A stretch of DNA of 31,337 bases from SSEF01 sp964604195 (GCA_964604195.1 CAZRXW010000012.1:1-31337), one strand, 5' to 3'; shown: positions 24,801 through 31,282, counted from the stretch's first letter. The notes: generated by a model from the sequence alone, not told the origin. Numbers and translations are program-made.

Positions 24801-25175
24801 GTCAAGCGCGGCGTGACGATATATATCCCTCCCAAGGATAGTATCGTCACGAATGGTCCGACTCGTAATCGAATTACCATCGATATCCTCAGCCTCAATG
24901 GTATGATCGAGTATCTCAACCGACGTTACACTCCCCGGAGGCAATTGAAACAATGGCGACGTAATCGGTTCGAAATTGAACGATGATAACGCTGCCTGAT
25001 CAGATTGTCCCCGAAAGGTATCCTCGGCAGCCGCTACCCGAGCCAGCGTACTACCAGTGTGAATTGTTTCCCCTAGGAATAAAGGTGACTTTTTGGTCAA
25101 AAAAAACCACACCCCGCTACTTATGGCGGTAAAGACAAAAACAACAACAAGGAGTTTTCTTTTTATTTCTCCCAT
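18885..25175 (-). CDS. Giant repeat surface protein (GNVGIGTTSP type)
   Basis: A 2096-residue protein anchored by one N-terminal helix (LLVVVFVFTAISSGVWFFL, about residues 8-26), with the rest outside the cell. It holds 11 copies of a GNVGIGT(T/A)SP-type motif (the last degenerate, GNFGVGDATP), as in phage tail-fibre and S74-associated proteins. A YadA-head-like stretch lies near residues 525-705 (repeated GGGxxN, then SSAFGRRAKVTADGSVAF). Four 17-residue NSAQG repeats lie near 1317-1385. A coiled coil spans about 1859-1982. The C-terminal domain of about 110 residues ends DILFDWWIVEGE, a type common on CPR surface proteins. No S74 self-cleaving chaperone or LPXTG sorting motif was seen. I chose the first ATG (25175); an in-frame TTG at 25256 would read through the promoter and leader hairpin. 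A trimeric adhesin or host-contact fibre is a likely but unproven role. Confidence 0.85.
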   Translation of the reverse strand: MGEIKRKLLVVVFVFTAISSGVWFFLTKKSPLFLGETIHTGSTLARVAAAEDTFRGQSDQAALSSFNFEPITSPLFQLPPGSVTSVEILDHTIEAEDIDGNSITSRTIRDDTILGRDIYRHAALDIASLTLAEGISVGGDASVTGDLTVSGDITARGALDLVGNLGIRSLAYTWPSAHDNGVLSNDGAGQLTWQTLGAASITADSLDFSEFKDALALDASTDILVDGTEVFSLTNTGTGNSFLVNDVASDTTPFVIDASGNVGIGTGSPVFPLEVNGNPSAAFGIGDGAPKFAFGWADTATYHRFRSAGGDNSNIILELIDPSTHYFSISGDLKALQGATVGYSAGTTPPANGLLVSGNVGIGDTSPAALLTVGSGDLFQVNSSGAIAAATGITSSGTITFSGLSAGGVVQAAAGTGVLSVSTIGATSITADSLDFTEFQDQLDLDASTDILADGTEVFSLTNTGTGNSFLVNDVASDTTPFVIDATGNVGIGTITPSQKLEVNGDVKIGNAVLSGTGTDNFEINALINSIEIGTSRNTIGGGGSTVAPNIIGTTSLPFYNDFTPTDWAADTSYVAQSANVALIAGGYDNIVNQEAGVIVGGGHNFMKYNSNGHSIIGGGSYNLISAGRSGIVSGRRNTITGASEVFSFIGGGDDNNIIGSYSAILGGRDIDITGDYSSAFGRRAKVTADGSVAFSDSTDSDFTVSTANQFGARYSGGYTLTGGRFQITDDLASDGTLAQFYDLTSDVALDIRSNTGGSGLAAKHIDLVGISSVSDLAFSPSSDTRRALVIKDGGNVGIGTTTPGIYQLQISDPTDDVFVALNTDDGTGNQYIYFLDGGVQEWHLGRIESANRFGIVESGQGERFTILAGGNVGIGTTSPGTDLNVIGNIAWEKSSGGYVATNHWQGNNPSVGYYAESGLLFGTVTTMVGGGWSEKMRITNTGNVGIGTASPSKKLQVNGGVQIGDATVNSIDFRLTRTTSGLNADANYFVATANTPVHNWIEGGYLTGERAGTITAPNSGYPYYEEWSGNGASTIKTLGFINKTSGSFTISDMLPVLTMARTGNVGIGTTSPGQELEVNGDILLGAATPTLYFGNDSDQYITGNAASNYLSISTANDEIARFNSNGGLALGDDYVATTPPADGMIIEGNVGIGTTAPSQRLVVSGSAIIGDSALDNPQSWGRMLQVSNSGSNGAGISVKDSNNEFNLATYSGAFYISDGVDERITITAAGNVGIGTTSPTAKLDISTGNLNLDNTTNANQYGVISKGGTRFIHNFNYGNNGTVTTEGYNVFVGQDVGNLTMGSTATQTYHASYNTAVGYASLYSNTTGYQNSAQGAYSLYSNTTGYNNSAQGHASLYLNTTGNNNSAQGYRSLYSNTTGNQNSALGTSAGRYIADGATGRTTGNNGLYLGYNSKASADGTDNEIAIGYNTIGAGSNSVVLGNTSVTKTLLNGNVGIGDTSPDDLLNVHSASAAAQIAITSLGTDTDPTLGFQLTDGTNTFTIGVDDSDSDKFKIYSGDGLGSGDEFVIDTDGNTTIASLILGSQSFETDAGAVSWVDMPVTSSAVDNTVESYTAMLDGNAMLTVYGLSDGAGSVDNLGVGIMDTTPDGALDFDLTITSTTAATQYGGNFTVSDTGIVTTGTDTTYGTATTVTRTGATGGTIDTYGTYISLTNTFASGSGTANGYGSYISATGSTTGTNTLYGQYVTVSGADTNYSGIFMGGNFGVGDATPSALLTVGSGDLFQVSSAGNVSTVGQINGTDGLVTKVNTGTCDDSVFTLDTDGNLCVDSTNGRLYYRYGGSWHYSAQTAGFQIPNYEVYAYDFADRAFDTARPLAENDFLIPFVENFMEDGAAHGLYAKFSDVKDTLFHAEQQQISTLSLQTSQQITTLTELRVAVDDQLTVIGDSLAQYEETIEQQGDRLDVLDNDIVTLRDVVDIQDELLGRLVHDVESTVSQTALFTSQIATLTEQVAALTDFYITFELGSLGSLVVKDDDGNVDLLNGKLKARILETGLLTIEADDPEEATIGRDKIESGENVVTVKTTAVQTGSHIIVTPRTLTAEPLAVTAVTEGEDFTVEKITPASEDILFDWWIVEGE
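19941..19979 (-). repeat. 39-bp direct repeat, copy 1
   Basis: Identical over 39 bases to 24033-24071, about 4.1 kb away in the same gene and frame. It encodes LLTVGSGDLFQV next to a GNVGIG-type motif, showing that repeat units of the giant protein were copied recently or kept identical. Confidence 0.85.
21022..21225 (-). repeat. Four tandem 51-bp repeats in the giant gene
   Basis: The base string GCGGAG recurs at 21022, 21073, 21124 and 21175, exactly 51 bases apart. Each unit encodes 17 residues of the form NSAQGxxSLYSNTTGxx. Units differ by a few bases. The period is a multiple of three, so copy-number change would keep the frame. Similar SLxSNTTG repeats occur in S74-type and adhesin-head proteins. 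Confidence 0.9.
23701..23826 (-). repeat. 126-bp direct repeat, copy 1
   Basis: Nearly identical (a few mismatches) to 24385-24510, offset by 684 bases and in the same frame. It encodes DGTEVFSLTNTGTGNSFLVN and the following residues through DxxGNVGIGT. The offset is a multiple of three (228 codons). Confidence 0.85.
24033..24071 (-). repeat. 39-bp direct repeat, copy 2
   Basis: Second copy of the segment at 19941-19979, identical over 39 bases. Confidence 0.85.
24385..24510 (-). repeat. 126-bp direct repeat, copy 2
   Basis: Second copy of the segment at 23701-23826. Homology continues more weakly beyond it, where both copies encode LDxxxFxDxLxLDASTDIL. Confidence 0.85.
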
Positions 25176-25198
25176 AAAAAATGGGGCGGACTCCCCAT
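25176..25198 (-). terminator. Terminator-like hairpin abutting the giant-gene ATG
   Basis: On the minus strand ATGGGG (25198-25193) and CCCCAT (25186-25181) form a 6-bp stem with a 6-base loop, followed by six T including the last stem base. The T-run touches the ATG of the giant gene. It may end queA transcripts (stop at 25265), act as an attenuator, or form a 5' cap hairpin on the giant mRNA. Confidence 0.6.
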
Positions 25199-25201
25199 CA
25201 A

Positions 25202-25230
25202 ATTTTATCAATTTTATCTCAAAAGAACAA
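25202..25230 (-). promoter_or_regulatory. Candidate promoter of the giant surface protein
   Basis: On the minus strand TTGTTC (25230-25225) and TAAAAT (25207-25202) are 17 bases apart, and TGA just before the -10 gives an extended -10. The -35 is weak (three of six). Transcription would begin within or just before the hairpin at 25176-25198, so the leader would be little more than that hairpin. Confidence 0.5.
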
Positions 25231-25264
25231 ATTCGCGTATACTCGATCTCATGCAACTTGATCC

Positions 25265-26314
25265 TTATAAAAGAAGCATGCTGTCTCCAAAAGAGTAAAA
25301 CGAAAAACCTCTCCGAATAGCCTCTTCATAAAGGTCCATTACCCCTCTTTTTGCCCCTTTATGTTTAAGAAAGGCATCTACCAAAAGCATCAGTGACGTT
25401 TTGGGAAGATGAAAATTGGTGATAAGTATATCAGTCATGCGAAACTCATAGGGCGGATAAATAAAGAGATTAGCTTCTAGGGAAAGCACTTGGGACTTAT
25501 CTTGTTTGGCTAATGTTTCCAGGGTCCGCGTCGTGGTAGTACCAACGGCAATAATCGGGTACTTATTTGCTTTGGCTTTTTTCAATGCTTTTGCTGTCTC
25601 CTCTGACACCATGATCCACTCGCCATGTAGTTTTCCTGTTTGAAAGTTTTCTTCTCGGAGTGGCGCGAAAGTGCCAAGACCCACATTCAAAGTTACCTTA
25701 GCTGTTTCAATACCTTTCTGTCGCAAACGTTCAAATACTGCGTCGGTAAAGTGTAGGGAAGCCGTAGGAGCAGCGACTGATGCTCCAGCCGAGGCAAACA
25801 CTGTTTGATACCGCTTGCGAAGCATTGATTCATCACTTTCTTCTTCCCCTTCCAAGTAATGTGGGATTGGCGTTGTGCCAAACTCTTGAAGCAAATCCTG
25901 AAGAGTGTTCTGGCTTTCCAAACGAAAGAAAAATTTTTGTGCTTGCTGTTCTTCGGCAATAAGTTTCGAGCCATCTGGAAAAAATAGCGCGTCTTTTAAA
26001 CCAACTTTTCTATCAACCAGTGCGGGAATAAGTCCATTACCGTTCCATTCATTGACCAAGACCAAGACTTCTATTTTTCCGCCGGTCGCCTTCTTGAGCC
26101 AGAGCCGCGCTGGCCACACTTGCGTATCATTCAGCATCATAAGTGAATTGCTCGGAAGATGCTGGGCTAGATTACGAAACGTATCGAAAGTAATCGTATC
26201 AGTCGCCGTATCATAGACAAAGAGTCGGACACTATCACGTGGCTCTAGCGGTACTTTCTGAATCAACTCCTGAGGAAGACTATAGTTGTATCGATCAAGA
26301 TCTGTAAAGCGCAT
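25265..26314 (-). CDS. queA: tRNA preQ1(34) S-adenosylmethionine ribosyltransferase-isomerase
   Basis: Adds the epoxycyclopentanediol moiety to preQ1 at tRNA position 34 in queuosine synthesis. The 349-residue protein is the normal length and shows the family order: YNYSLPQELIQKVPLEPRDSVRL near 10-32, LNDTQVWPARL near 61-71, the central AGASVAAPTASLHFT, then VTLNVGLGTFAPLR, and near the C-terminus TDILITNFHLPKTSLMLLVDAF. No other queuosine gene (tgt, queG/H, queC-F) lies in the window. It starts at ATG. Upstream is an unknown membrane-anchored gene; downstream is the giant surface-protein gene. Confidence 0.98.
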   Translation of the reverse strand: MRFTDLDRYNYSLPQELIQKVPLEPRDSVRLFVYDTATDTITFDTFRNLAQHLPSNSLMMLNDTQVWPARLWLKKATGGKIEVLVLVNEWNGNGLIPALVDRKVGLKDALFFPDGSKLIAEEQQAQKFFFRLESQNTLQDLLQEFGTTPIPHYLEGEEESDESMLRKRYQTVFASAGASVAAPTASLHFTDAVFERLRQKGIETAKVTLNVGLGTFAPLREENFQTGKLHGEWIMVSEETAKALKKAKANKYPIIAVGTTTTRTLETLAKQDKSQVLSLEANLFIYPPYEFRMTDILITNFHLPKTSLMLLVDAFLKHKGAKRGVMDLYEEAIRRGFSFYSFGDSMLLL

Positions 26315-26360
26315 AAAACAGAAGGGTATTAAATCTAGAGCCTAAGCAATATACATATTA

Positions 26361-27410
26361 TCAAAGAGTAAGCTTTTGGAAATACTGTAATACCGGATTG
26401 GTTGGATACAAAGACTGCTCATCTTCTGATCGAAAATTAGGGTACTTTGATACAGAAATTATTACTTTTTCAAACGCAAAGTCTTCTGAAGAAGAATGGC
26501 CTCTATTCTCAGATTTTACTTCCCCAACAAAACGTTTTTCTGTATCCTCTGAAAGAAAATATTTAGCATGACTGTCTTGAACAGTAGTTAAATTACTCAT
26601 ATCACCCTCAAGTTTATAGAGGGCTACCGTGGTTGCAAAATCTCGATTTGGATTAAAATAGACAACCTTCACTTCTAGTAAACAAGTTGGTCTTGTGGCA
26701 CCTATCGATTGACCAGGATAGCAATTCATGCCAATCTCCGAAAGACGATCATTCCGTTCAAAATTCCCCAGTTGTTTGGGAAATTGATCCAATGGATTAC
26801 TTAACTGATATGGAACATAGGTTGTGAGGAAAAAATTTACCACTGCGTCACTTGATGTAAGCGTGGGAAGATGAGCATCGGGAAGTAACATGAGCCCGCC
26901 GGTCTGCTCATCCTGACCACCAGGACGATAATTATCTGTCCGGATATCAATCTCATAATCATTTTCTGTCCACCAATAAAAATCATTCGATACCTTTTTA
27001 AATAAATCTTCCTCTAATCCTCCCTTATCAAGAAATCGCTCCCCTTTCATTATCCAGAGCACATCTGAAGATATTCTCCACTGTCGAAAGGTAATATCAA
27101 TCAAACGATCAGTCGAGAGATAACTTATAAGGTATCCCTTGAAGCTAAAAGGATTACTCGTACTCTCTTCTTCTTTTTTTATTTTTACTAGCTTGTACGG
27201 ACCAATTTCTTGCGGAAAAGCACTTTCCAGTGGTAAGTCAGCTTCTACGGTCGTGTTCCCCCCAGATTTTTTTGACACTACCGATAGCTGATCACTCGCA
27301 AAAAATCTAGGTTTAGCACTCCCCATAAAAAACCAAGCTAAAACAAAGAAGCAGGTTACCAAAACTATTCCAACAATAACTCTTAAAAAGATTTTTGTAT
27401 TTATTTGCAT
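26361..27410 (-). CDS. Hypothetical membrane-anchored protein (349 aa)
   Basis: I do not recognise this protein. An N-terminal hydrophobic helix (VIVGIVLVTCFFVLAWFFMG, about residues 12-31) anchors a mostly beta-rich extracytoplasmic part. The Cys inside the helix is not in a clear lipobox. Features of the outer part are an aromatic stretch NDFYWWTENDYEID near 143-156, a Pro/Gly-rich turn, and one Cys pair (NCYPGQ, PTCLLEV) that could form a disulfide. No catalytic motif is seen. It lies 40 bases after the GspE/PilB-like gene and 46 before queA, so it may be expressed with the secretion ATPase and serve the envelope. That link is only positional. Confidence 0.75.
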   Translation of the reverse strand: MQINTKIFLRVIVGIVLVTCFFVLAWFFMGSAKPRFFASDQLSVVSKKSGGNTTVEADLPLESAFPQEIGPYKLVKIKKEEESTSNPFSFKGYLISYLSTDRLIDITFRQWRISSDVLWIMKGERFLDKGGLEEDLFKKVSNDFYWWTENDYEIDIRTDNYRPGGQDEQTGGLMLLPDAHLPTLTSSDAVVNFFLTTYVPYQLSNPLDQFPKQLGNFERNDRLSEIGMNCYPGQSIGATRPTCLLEVKVVYFNPNRDFATTVALYKLEGDMSNLTTVQDSHAKYFLSEDTEKRFVGEVKSENRGHSSSEDFAFEKVIISVSKYPNFRSEDEQSLYPTNPVLQYFQKLTL

Positions 27411-27450
27411 ACTTCATGCTTAATTCCGAGCAAAAATAAAATACTTGATC

Positions 27451-28644
27451 CTAAATCACTCGAATAGCTTCATCAACAGTGGTTACTCCCTGCATCACGA
27501 GATTGATGGCATTTTGACGGAGTGTCGTCATCCCCGATCGTTCAGCGTATGTTTGAAGTTCACTCATCGAAGCTTTGTCAACAATCATTGCACGAAGTTC
27601 ATCGTCAAAAACAAGCACTTCAAAAACCCCGATCCGTCCGCGATAACCCGCACCTGCGCACTCAGAACAACCAACTCCTCTTTGGTAATTGATACTCATG
27701 CCCTGAACCCCCAAGTAATTCACGTATTCCATCCGTGGTGAAGGATCTGGCTGACGACAGTGTTCACAGATTTTGCGCACTAAACGCTGAGCAATGATTC
27801 CTCGGACCGCATAAGCAATAAGCCCTCTCTCTATATTGAGATCAATAAGACGAGCAACACCACCGATAGTGGTATTGGCATGAAGGGTAGAGTAGACTAC
27901 TCGCCCTGTAAGCGATGCCTGAACGGCATGCTCAGCCGTTTCTGAATCACGGATTTCACCAATCATCACTACGTCTGGATCCTGACGCAAGATACTTTTC
28001 ATTCCCTTGGCAAAGGTGAAACCAATTTCTGGAATGATTTGACTCTGCCGCATGTCATCAATAAAAACTTCTACCGGATCTTCCAGTGTCATGATATTTC
28101 GTTCCTTCCGATTTACCTCCATCAGCATTGAATAGAGTGTCGTTGTTTTTCCCGAGCCAGTTGGTCCGGTGGTTAGAATCATGCCGTAACTTCCAAGAGT
28201 AAGCTGTTTTACCCGAGCACGAATAGCAGTATCAAAACCAACTTCATCGAGCGAGATAAGCATGTCGGAACGATTGAGAAGACGAAGCACGGCTGTCGGC
28301 CCATTGACCGTGGGGAATATAGAGACGCGCACATCAATGGTTCGTTCGTCATGAGCATCGGTATCCGGGAGACGTACGGCAAAATGGCCATCTTCGGGAA
28401 GACGCACCCTCCCTACCTCCATGTTACAGAGTACCTTGAGATGATTAATAACATGATCATGATCATCTTTAGCAACATGAGCATGAGTTTGAAGCACACC
28501 ATCAATACGGAATCGAACTAGTAGTTCATCAGGCATAGCCTCGATATGAACATCTGAGGTACCACGTAACACCGCCTCTTGTACAATAGGACTTACGAGG
28601 TCTGAACCAGACGCGTCACGAAATACAATGCTTTCTGTAGTCAT
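27451..28644 (-). CDS. GspE/PilB-type secretion or pilus ATPase
   Basis: A cytoplasmic hexameric ATPase of the type II secretion/type IV pilus family. It has the Walker A GPTGSGKTT at 160-168, an Asp box (IMTLEDPVE, 184-192), a Walker B ILRQDPDVVMIGEIRD at 218-233 and a His box (STLHAN, 252-257). A C-terminal four-Cys zinc site is formed by C293/C296 and C326/C329, as in PilB and GspE but not PilT. At 397 residues it lacks the N1 (MshEN-type) domain and starts at the N2 domain (SDVHIEAMPDELLVRFRIDGV). No PilC, PilD, pilin or secretin gene is in the window, so the rest of the machine must be elsewhere. It starts at ATG and is divergent from the glycosyltransferase. Confidence 0.95.
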   Translation of the reverse strand: MTTESIVFRDASGSDLVSPIVQEAVLRGTSDVHIEAMPDELLVRFRIDGVLQTHAHVAKDDHDHVINHLKVLCNMEVGRVRLPEDGHFAVRLPDTDAHDERTIDVRVSIFPTVNGPTAVLRLLNRSDMLISLDEVGFDTAIRARVKQLTLGSYGMILTTGPTGSGKTTTLYSMLMEVNRKERNIMTLEDPVEVFIDDMRQSQIIPEIGFTFAKGMKSILRQDPDVVMIGEIRDSETAEHAVQASLTGRVVYSTLHANTTIGGVARLIDLNIERGLIAYAVRGIIAQRLVRKICEHCRQPDPSPRMEYVNYLGVQGMSINYQRGVGCSECAGAGYRGRIGVFEVLVFDDELRAMIVDKASMSELQTYAERSGMTTLRQNAINLVMQGVTTVDEAIRVI

Positions 28645-28766
28645 AAAAATATAATTTCTTCATTAAAAATAACATTAATCACTGTGAAATTCTATCCGGA
28701 AAGATTGGACAGGAAATGTGATATGCTTTAGTCAATATTATATACCATAGGCTTTCATTTCAGATA
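28645..28766. promoter_or_regulatory. Divergent intergenic region
   Basis: This 122-base AT-rich gap must hold promoters for both the ATPase gene (minus) and the GT-C gene (plus). A perfect TATAAT on the minus strand (28742-28737) could serve the ATPase with a leader of about 85 bases, but its -35 is poor. No convincing plus-strand pair was found. Confidence 0.35.
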
Positions 28767-30992
28767 ATGCCTTTCGCAACTGCCGTACCGGCGATTTTGA
28801 TTGTCTGGGCGATGATGACCCTCTTTGTTTGGGTAGATATTCATTTTGACAAAAACTATCTTTGGGGGGAGAAACTCCTCCCCTGTATTGTTTTTTTTGG
28901 AACAGTACTCCTCTTCCTTAAAAACAAAGTACCGCGATCTTTTTCTGGAACATCACTATTGGGCATTCTGTTTTTTGGTACCATTTTTTACTTCAATCTC
29001 AATACCTTCATCATCCCCTGGATGCTTCAGAAAAACTTTACTACCCTCTCCGTGAGCATCTTATGGCAAAGCAACATTTTTTTTATAAAGAACCTCCTTT
29101 CCATTTTGTTTGTTTATGGCCTCGTAATCAGCTCTTCCCTTCTCCTTGGCCTTATTTTATATCAAAACCTCCAATTCCTATCCCAACAAGAACGCTTTCT
29201 TCCTCGATATCCACTAGCCCTTCTCTTGGGTCTCTTCGTTGGTAGTTGGATTGTTGTTTTCCTTGCTTCAATTGATAGTCTAACCCAACCTATCATCTTG
29301 GGAGGCATCATTGTTCTTCATTGCTGGAAACTTCCCATCCTACGGAAGACTTGGAAAGATTTTACTCTCAGCCAATTTATCCCCCGACAAACTACGTATC
29401 GGTTAGTATTTCTCCCAATACTCTTCCTTCTTATTGTTGTTAACATGGCTGAAGTTGTACGTCCTGCCCCAACAGGATACGACGATAGCACTCTCTACTA
29501 TGACCGGGTCCAGCACCTCGCTCAAGATATGTATTATCCCACTACCTATCTCCCCCTACCATTTGAATATCTCGCTGCCAGTATCAGCATAGCCACCAAT
29601 GAATCCCATCAAATGTTTGCACTTGCCCTCGCGACCTTTAGTTTTTTCTTGGGAGCATACTTCTTTTGGTTACTCTGTAGAAAATTCTTTGATCAAATGA
29701 GCAGCCTCCTTGGCGTTAGTCTTTTTCTCTCTATCCCCATGTTTTCCGCCCTCACATTCTTTGAAAGTAAACCTGACATGTTAATGTTGGCTCACTTTCT
29801 TATGGCCCTGTACACACTTACAGGATATTGGCAATCAAAAAAACAGTCATTCCTGTTTCTCAGTGCCTTCCTTCTTGGTAGTGCAGCTACTATCAAACTC
29901 ACTGCTCTCTTTTTTGCTCCGGGATGGATATTGGTTACTCTTCTTGTTGAAAAAAACTCTCGCTCCTATATTTTACACAAGATACAGACCATTTTTCTTG
30001 TAACTATTTTCATAGGACTCCCTCTCATGCCTTGGCTGGGGAAATACTCTGTCGAAAAATTTAGACTCACAGAAGAGTACCGTCATACCCTTCAAAATCA
30101 ATTAGAATTATTTGTGTTACCGCTTCACTGCCAAAATACCGGATCAAGAGAAGATTATAGTCGGTTTGGCCATCTGAAAGAGGTATCATTTCCAGGTATT
30201 TTCAGCTTACCCTGGCAATTCACTATGAATACCCGTGTCAATGTTTTTGCAACTGAAGTTGGCTTTGCCTTTCTTGCTTTACTTCCTTTTGGACTCCTAT
30301 TTCTTTCTTCGCTCAGAAGATATTCTTGGGCATGGTTTTTGGGAACCATCATAATTTCCGGATCATTCCTTTGGGGCCTGTTTGGGAAACAGATACTTTG
30401 GTATATTTTGCCAGTATGGCCACTCCTCTTGCTAACAATTCTATTTATCCGAAGAAAACTTAAGTCAACCTCTCCAAAACTCTTTCTTTTTGTTACCATA
30501 ATTGCTCTTATTAGCATTCTCGGATCGACTCTCACGCGACTCAAATTTGCCGGACTCAATAATCAGCGTCAGTTTATCATCAAAGAACAGACCATTGCAG
30601 CCTATCTTGAAGCTTCGCAACCGGGCTTTATAAAAGCAACAAACATACTCAATAATGATTTGAGTCAGAAAATTTATCTTACCAATACCCGTTTTTGGTA
30701 TGGGATTGAAAACAATACCGAACGCGCCTTCATGGATAATCATCTCGATACCCTTGCTTGTCTCTTGAGAAGTCATGGGGCATCAGAAACTGCCAAGATC
30801 TTTCGATTACTCGATATACATTATATCCTCTTTAATAAATCACTTCTCATCGAGGCCAAGCGTTCTGATACCTATGCTCAAAAAATGGAAATTTTCACTG
30901 ACTTCCTTGCTAAATATTCAAGGCCTATTTGGGGATCTTCCTACCACATGATTTTTGAACTTACCCCCAGAAGAGAACACCCTCTACCCTGA
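28767..30992 (+). CDS. GT-C family membrane glycosyltransferase (GT39/ArnT-like)
   Basis: A 741-residue polytopic protein with at least a dozen hydrophobic helices. The first outer loop contains PAPTGYDDSTLYYDRVQHLA at about 233-252, with the acidic pair D239-D240 expected of GT-C enzymes that use polyprenyl-phosphate sugars. A second acidic motif, ESKPDML near 333-339, and AATIKLTALFFAPG near 373-386 are typical of the GT39/ArnT/PMT group. It probably moves a sugar from a lipid carrier onto a protein, lipid or glycan on the outer face, but the acceptor cannot be told. The N-terminal 220 residues carry extra membrane helices before the first catalytic loop, more than in ArnT. It starts at ATG. 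Its last 52 bases overlap the convergent DUF1294 gene. Confidence 0.82.
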   Translation: MPFATAVPAILIVWAMMTLFVWVDIHFDKNYLWGEKLLPCIVFFGTVLLFLKNKVPRSFSGTSLLGILFFGTIFYFNLNTFIIPWMLQKNFTTLSVSILWQSNIFFIKNLLSILFVYGLVISSSLLLGLILYQNLQFLSQQERFLPRYPLALLLGLFVGSWIVVFLASIDSLTQPIILGGIIVLHCWKLPILRKTWKDFTLSQFIPRQTTYRLVFLPILFLLIVVNMAEVVRPAPTGYDDSTLYYDRVQHLAQDMYYPTTYLPLPFEYLAASISIATNESHQMFALALATFSFFLGAYFFWLLCRKFFDQMSSLLGVSLFLSIPMFSALTFFESKPDMLMLAHFLMALYTLTGYWQSKKQSFLFLSAFLLGSAATIKLTALFFAPGWILVTLLVEKNSRSYILHKIQTIFLVTIFIGLPLMPWLGKYSVEKFRLTEEYRHTLQNQLELFVLPLHCQNTGSREDYSRFGHLKEVSFPGIFSLPWQFTMNTRVNVFATEVGFAFLALLPFGLLFLSSLRRYSWAWFLGTIIISGSFLWGLFGKQILWYILPVWPLLLLTILFIRRKLKSTSPKLFLFVTIIALISILGSTLTRLKFAGLNNQRQFIIKEQTIAAYLEASQPGFIKATNILNNDLSQKIYLTNTRFWYGIENNTERAFMDNHLDTLACLLRSHGASETAKIFRLLDIHYILFNKSLLIEAKRSDTYAQKMEIFTDFLAKYSRPIWGSSYHMIFELTPRREHPLP

Positions 30993-31258
30993 TAAGGGTA
31001 ATATACTAGGCTCGATAACACACACTGTTGTAAAAATAAAATTATCACGCTCAAGAAAAAATACCAGGTTCTTGTTTTATGATAGAAAAAAAGCATTCCT
31101 GCCAAAATTCCAGTCGCACCACCTATAATGGCTAGAAATAACAAAACCCCTTCTGGAATACGTCGAGATCCTTGTTCCCTTGATCTTGATTTATCCCAAC
31201 CCATCAAAAAGAACCCTATACTACTTGTCAGAAAAAACCAGGAGAAAAAAATTATCAT
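30941..31258 (-). CDS. DUF1294 family membrane protein
   Basis: A 105-residue membrane protein with three or four hydrophobic segments. The family signature is clear: FFLMGWDKSRSREQGSRRIPEG at about 17-38, then LLFLAIIGGATGILAGMLFFYHKT at about 40-63, matching DUF1294 (D-K-x-x-A/R, R-I-P-E, G-G-x-x-G, H-K-T). The function of the family is unknown. I chose the ATG at 31258; a TTG at 31282 would abut the tRNA end directly. The gene lies 24 bases after a tRNA-Ala on the same strand and may share its transcript. Its 3' end overlaps the glycosyltransferase gene by 52 bases. Confidence 0.8.
   Translation of the reverse strand: MIIFFSWFFLTSSIGFFLMGWDKSRSREQGSRRIPEGVLLFLAIIGGATGILAGMLFFYHKTRTWYFFLSVIILFLQQCVLSSLVYYPYQGRGCSLLGVSSKIMW
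30985..31000 (+). other. Hairpin spanning the GT-C gene stop codon
   Basis: TACCCT and AGGGTA pair perfectly around a GATA tetraloop, with the TGA stop inside the hairpin. No U-run follows on the plus strand, so it is a weak terminator candidate. It also lies within the antisense DUF1294 coding region. Confidence 0.3.
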
Positions 31259-31282
31259 AAAAGACAACAAGTAACTGATCAA

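Noticed and set aside
18885..25175. Prophage tail-fibre region
   Set aside because: GNVGIGT motifs occur in phage fibres, but no other phage gene is present and the protein has an N-terminal membrane anchor and a CPR-type C-terminal domain.
25176..25256. TTG start that would lengthen the giant protein by 27 residues
   Set aside because: It would put the signal-anchor deep inside the protein and read through a promoter and hairpin; the ATG at 25175 is directly followed by a basic, then hydrophobic, segment.
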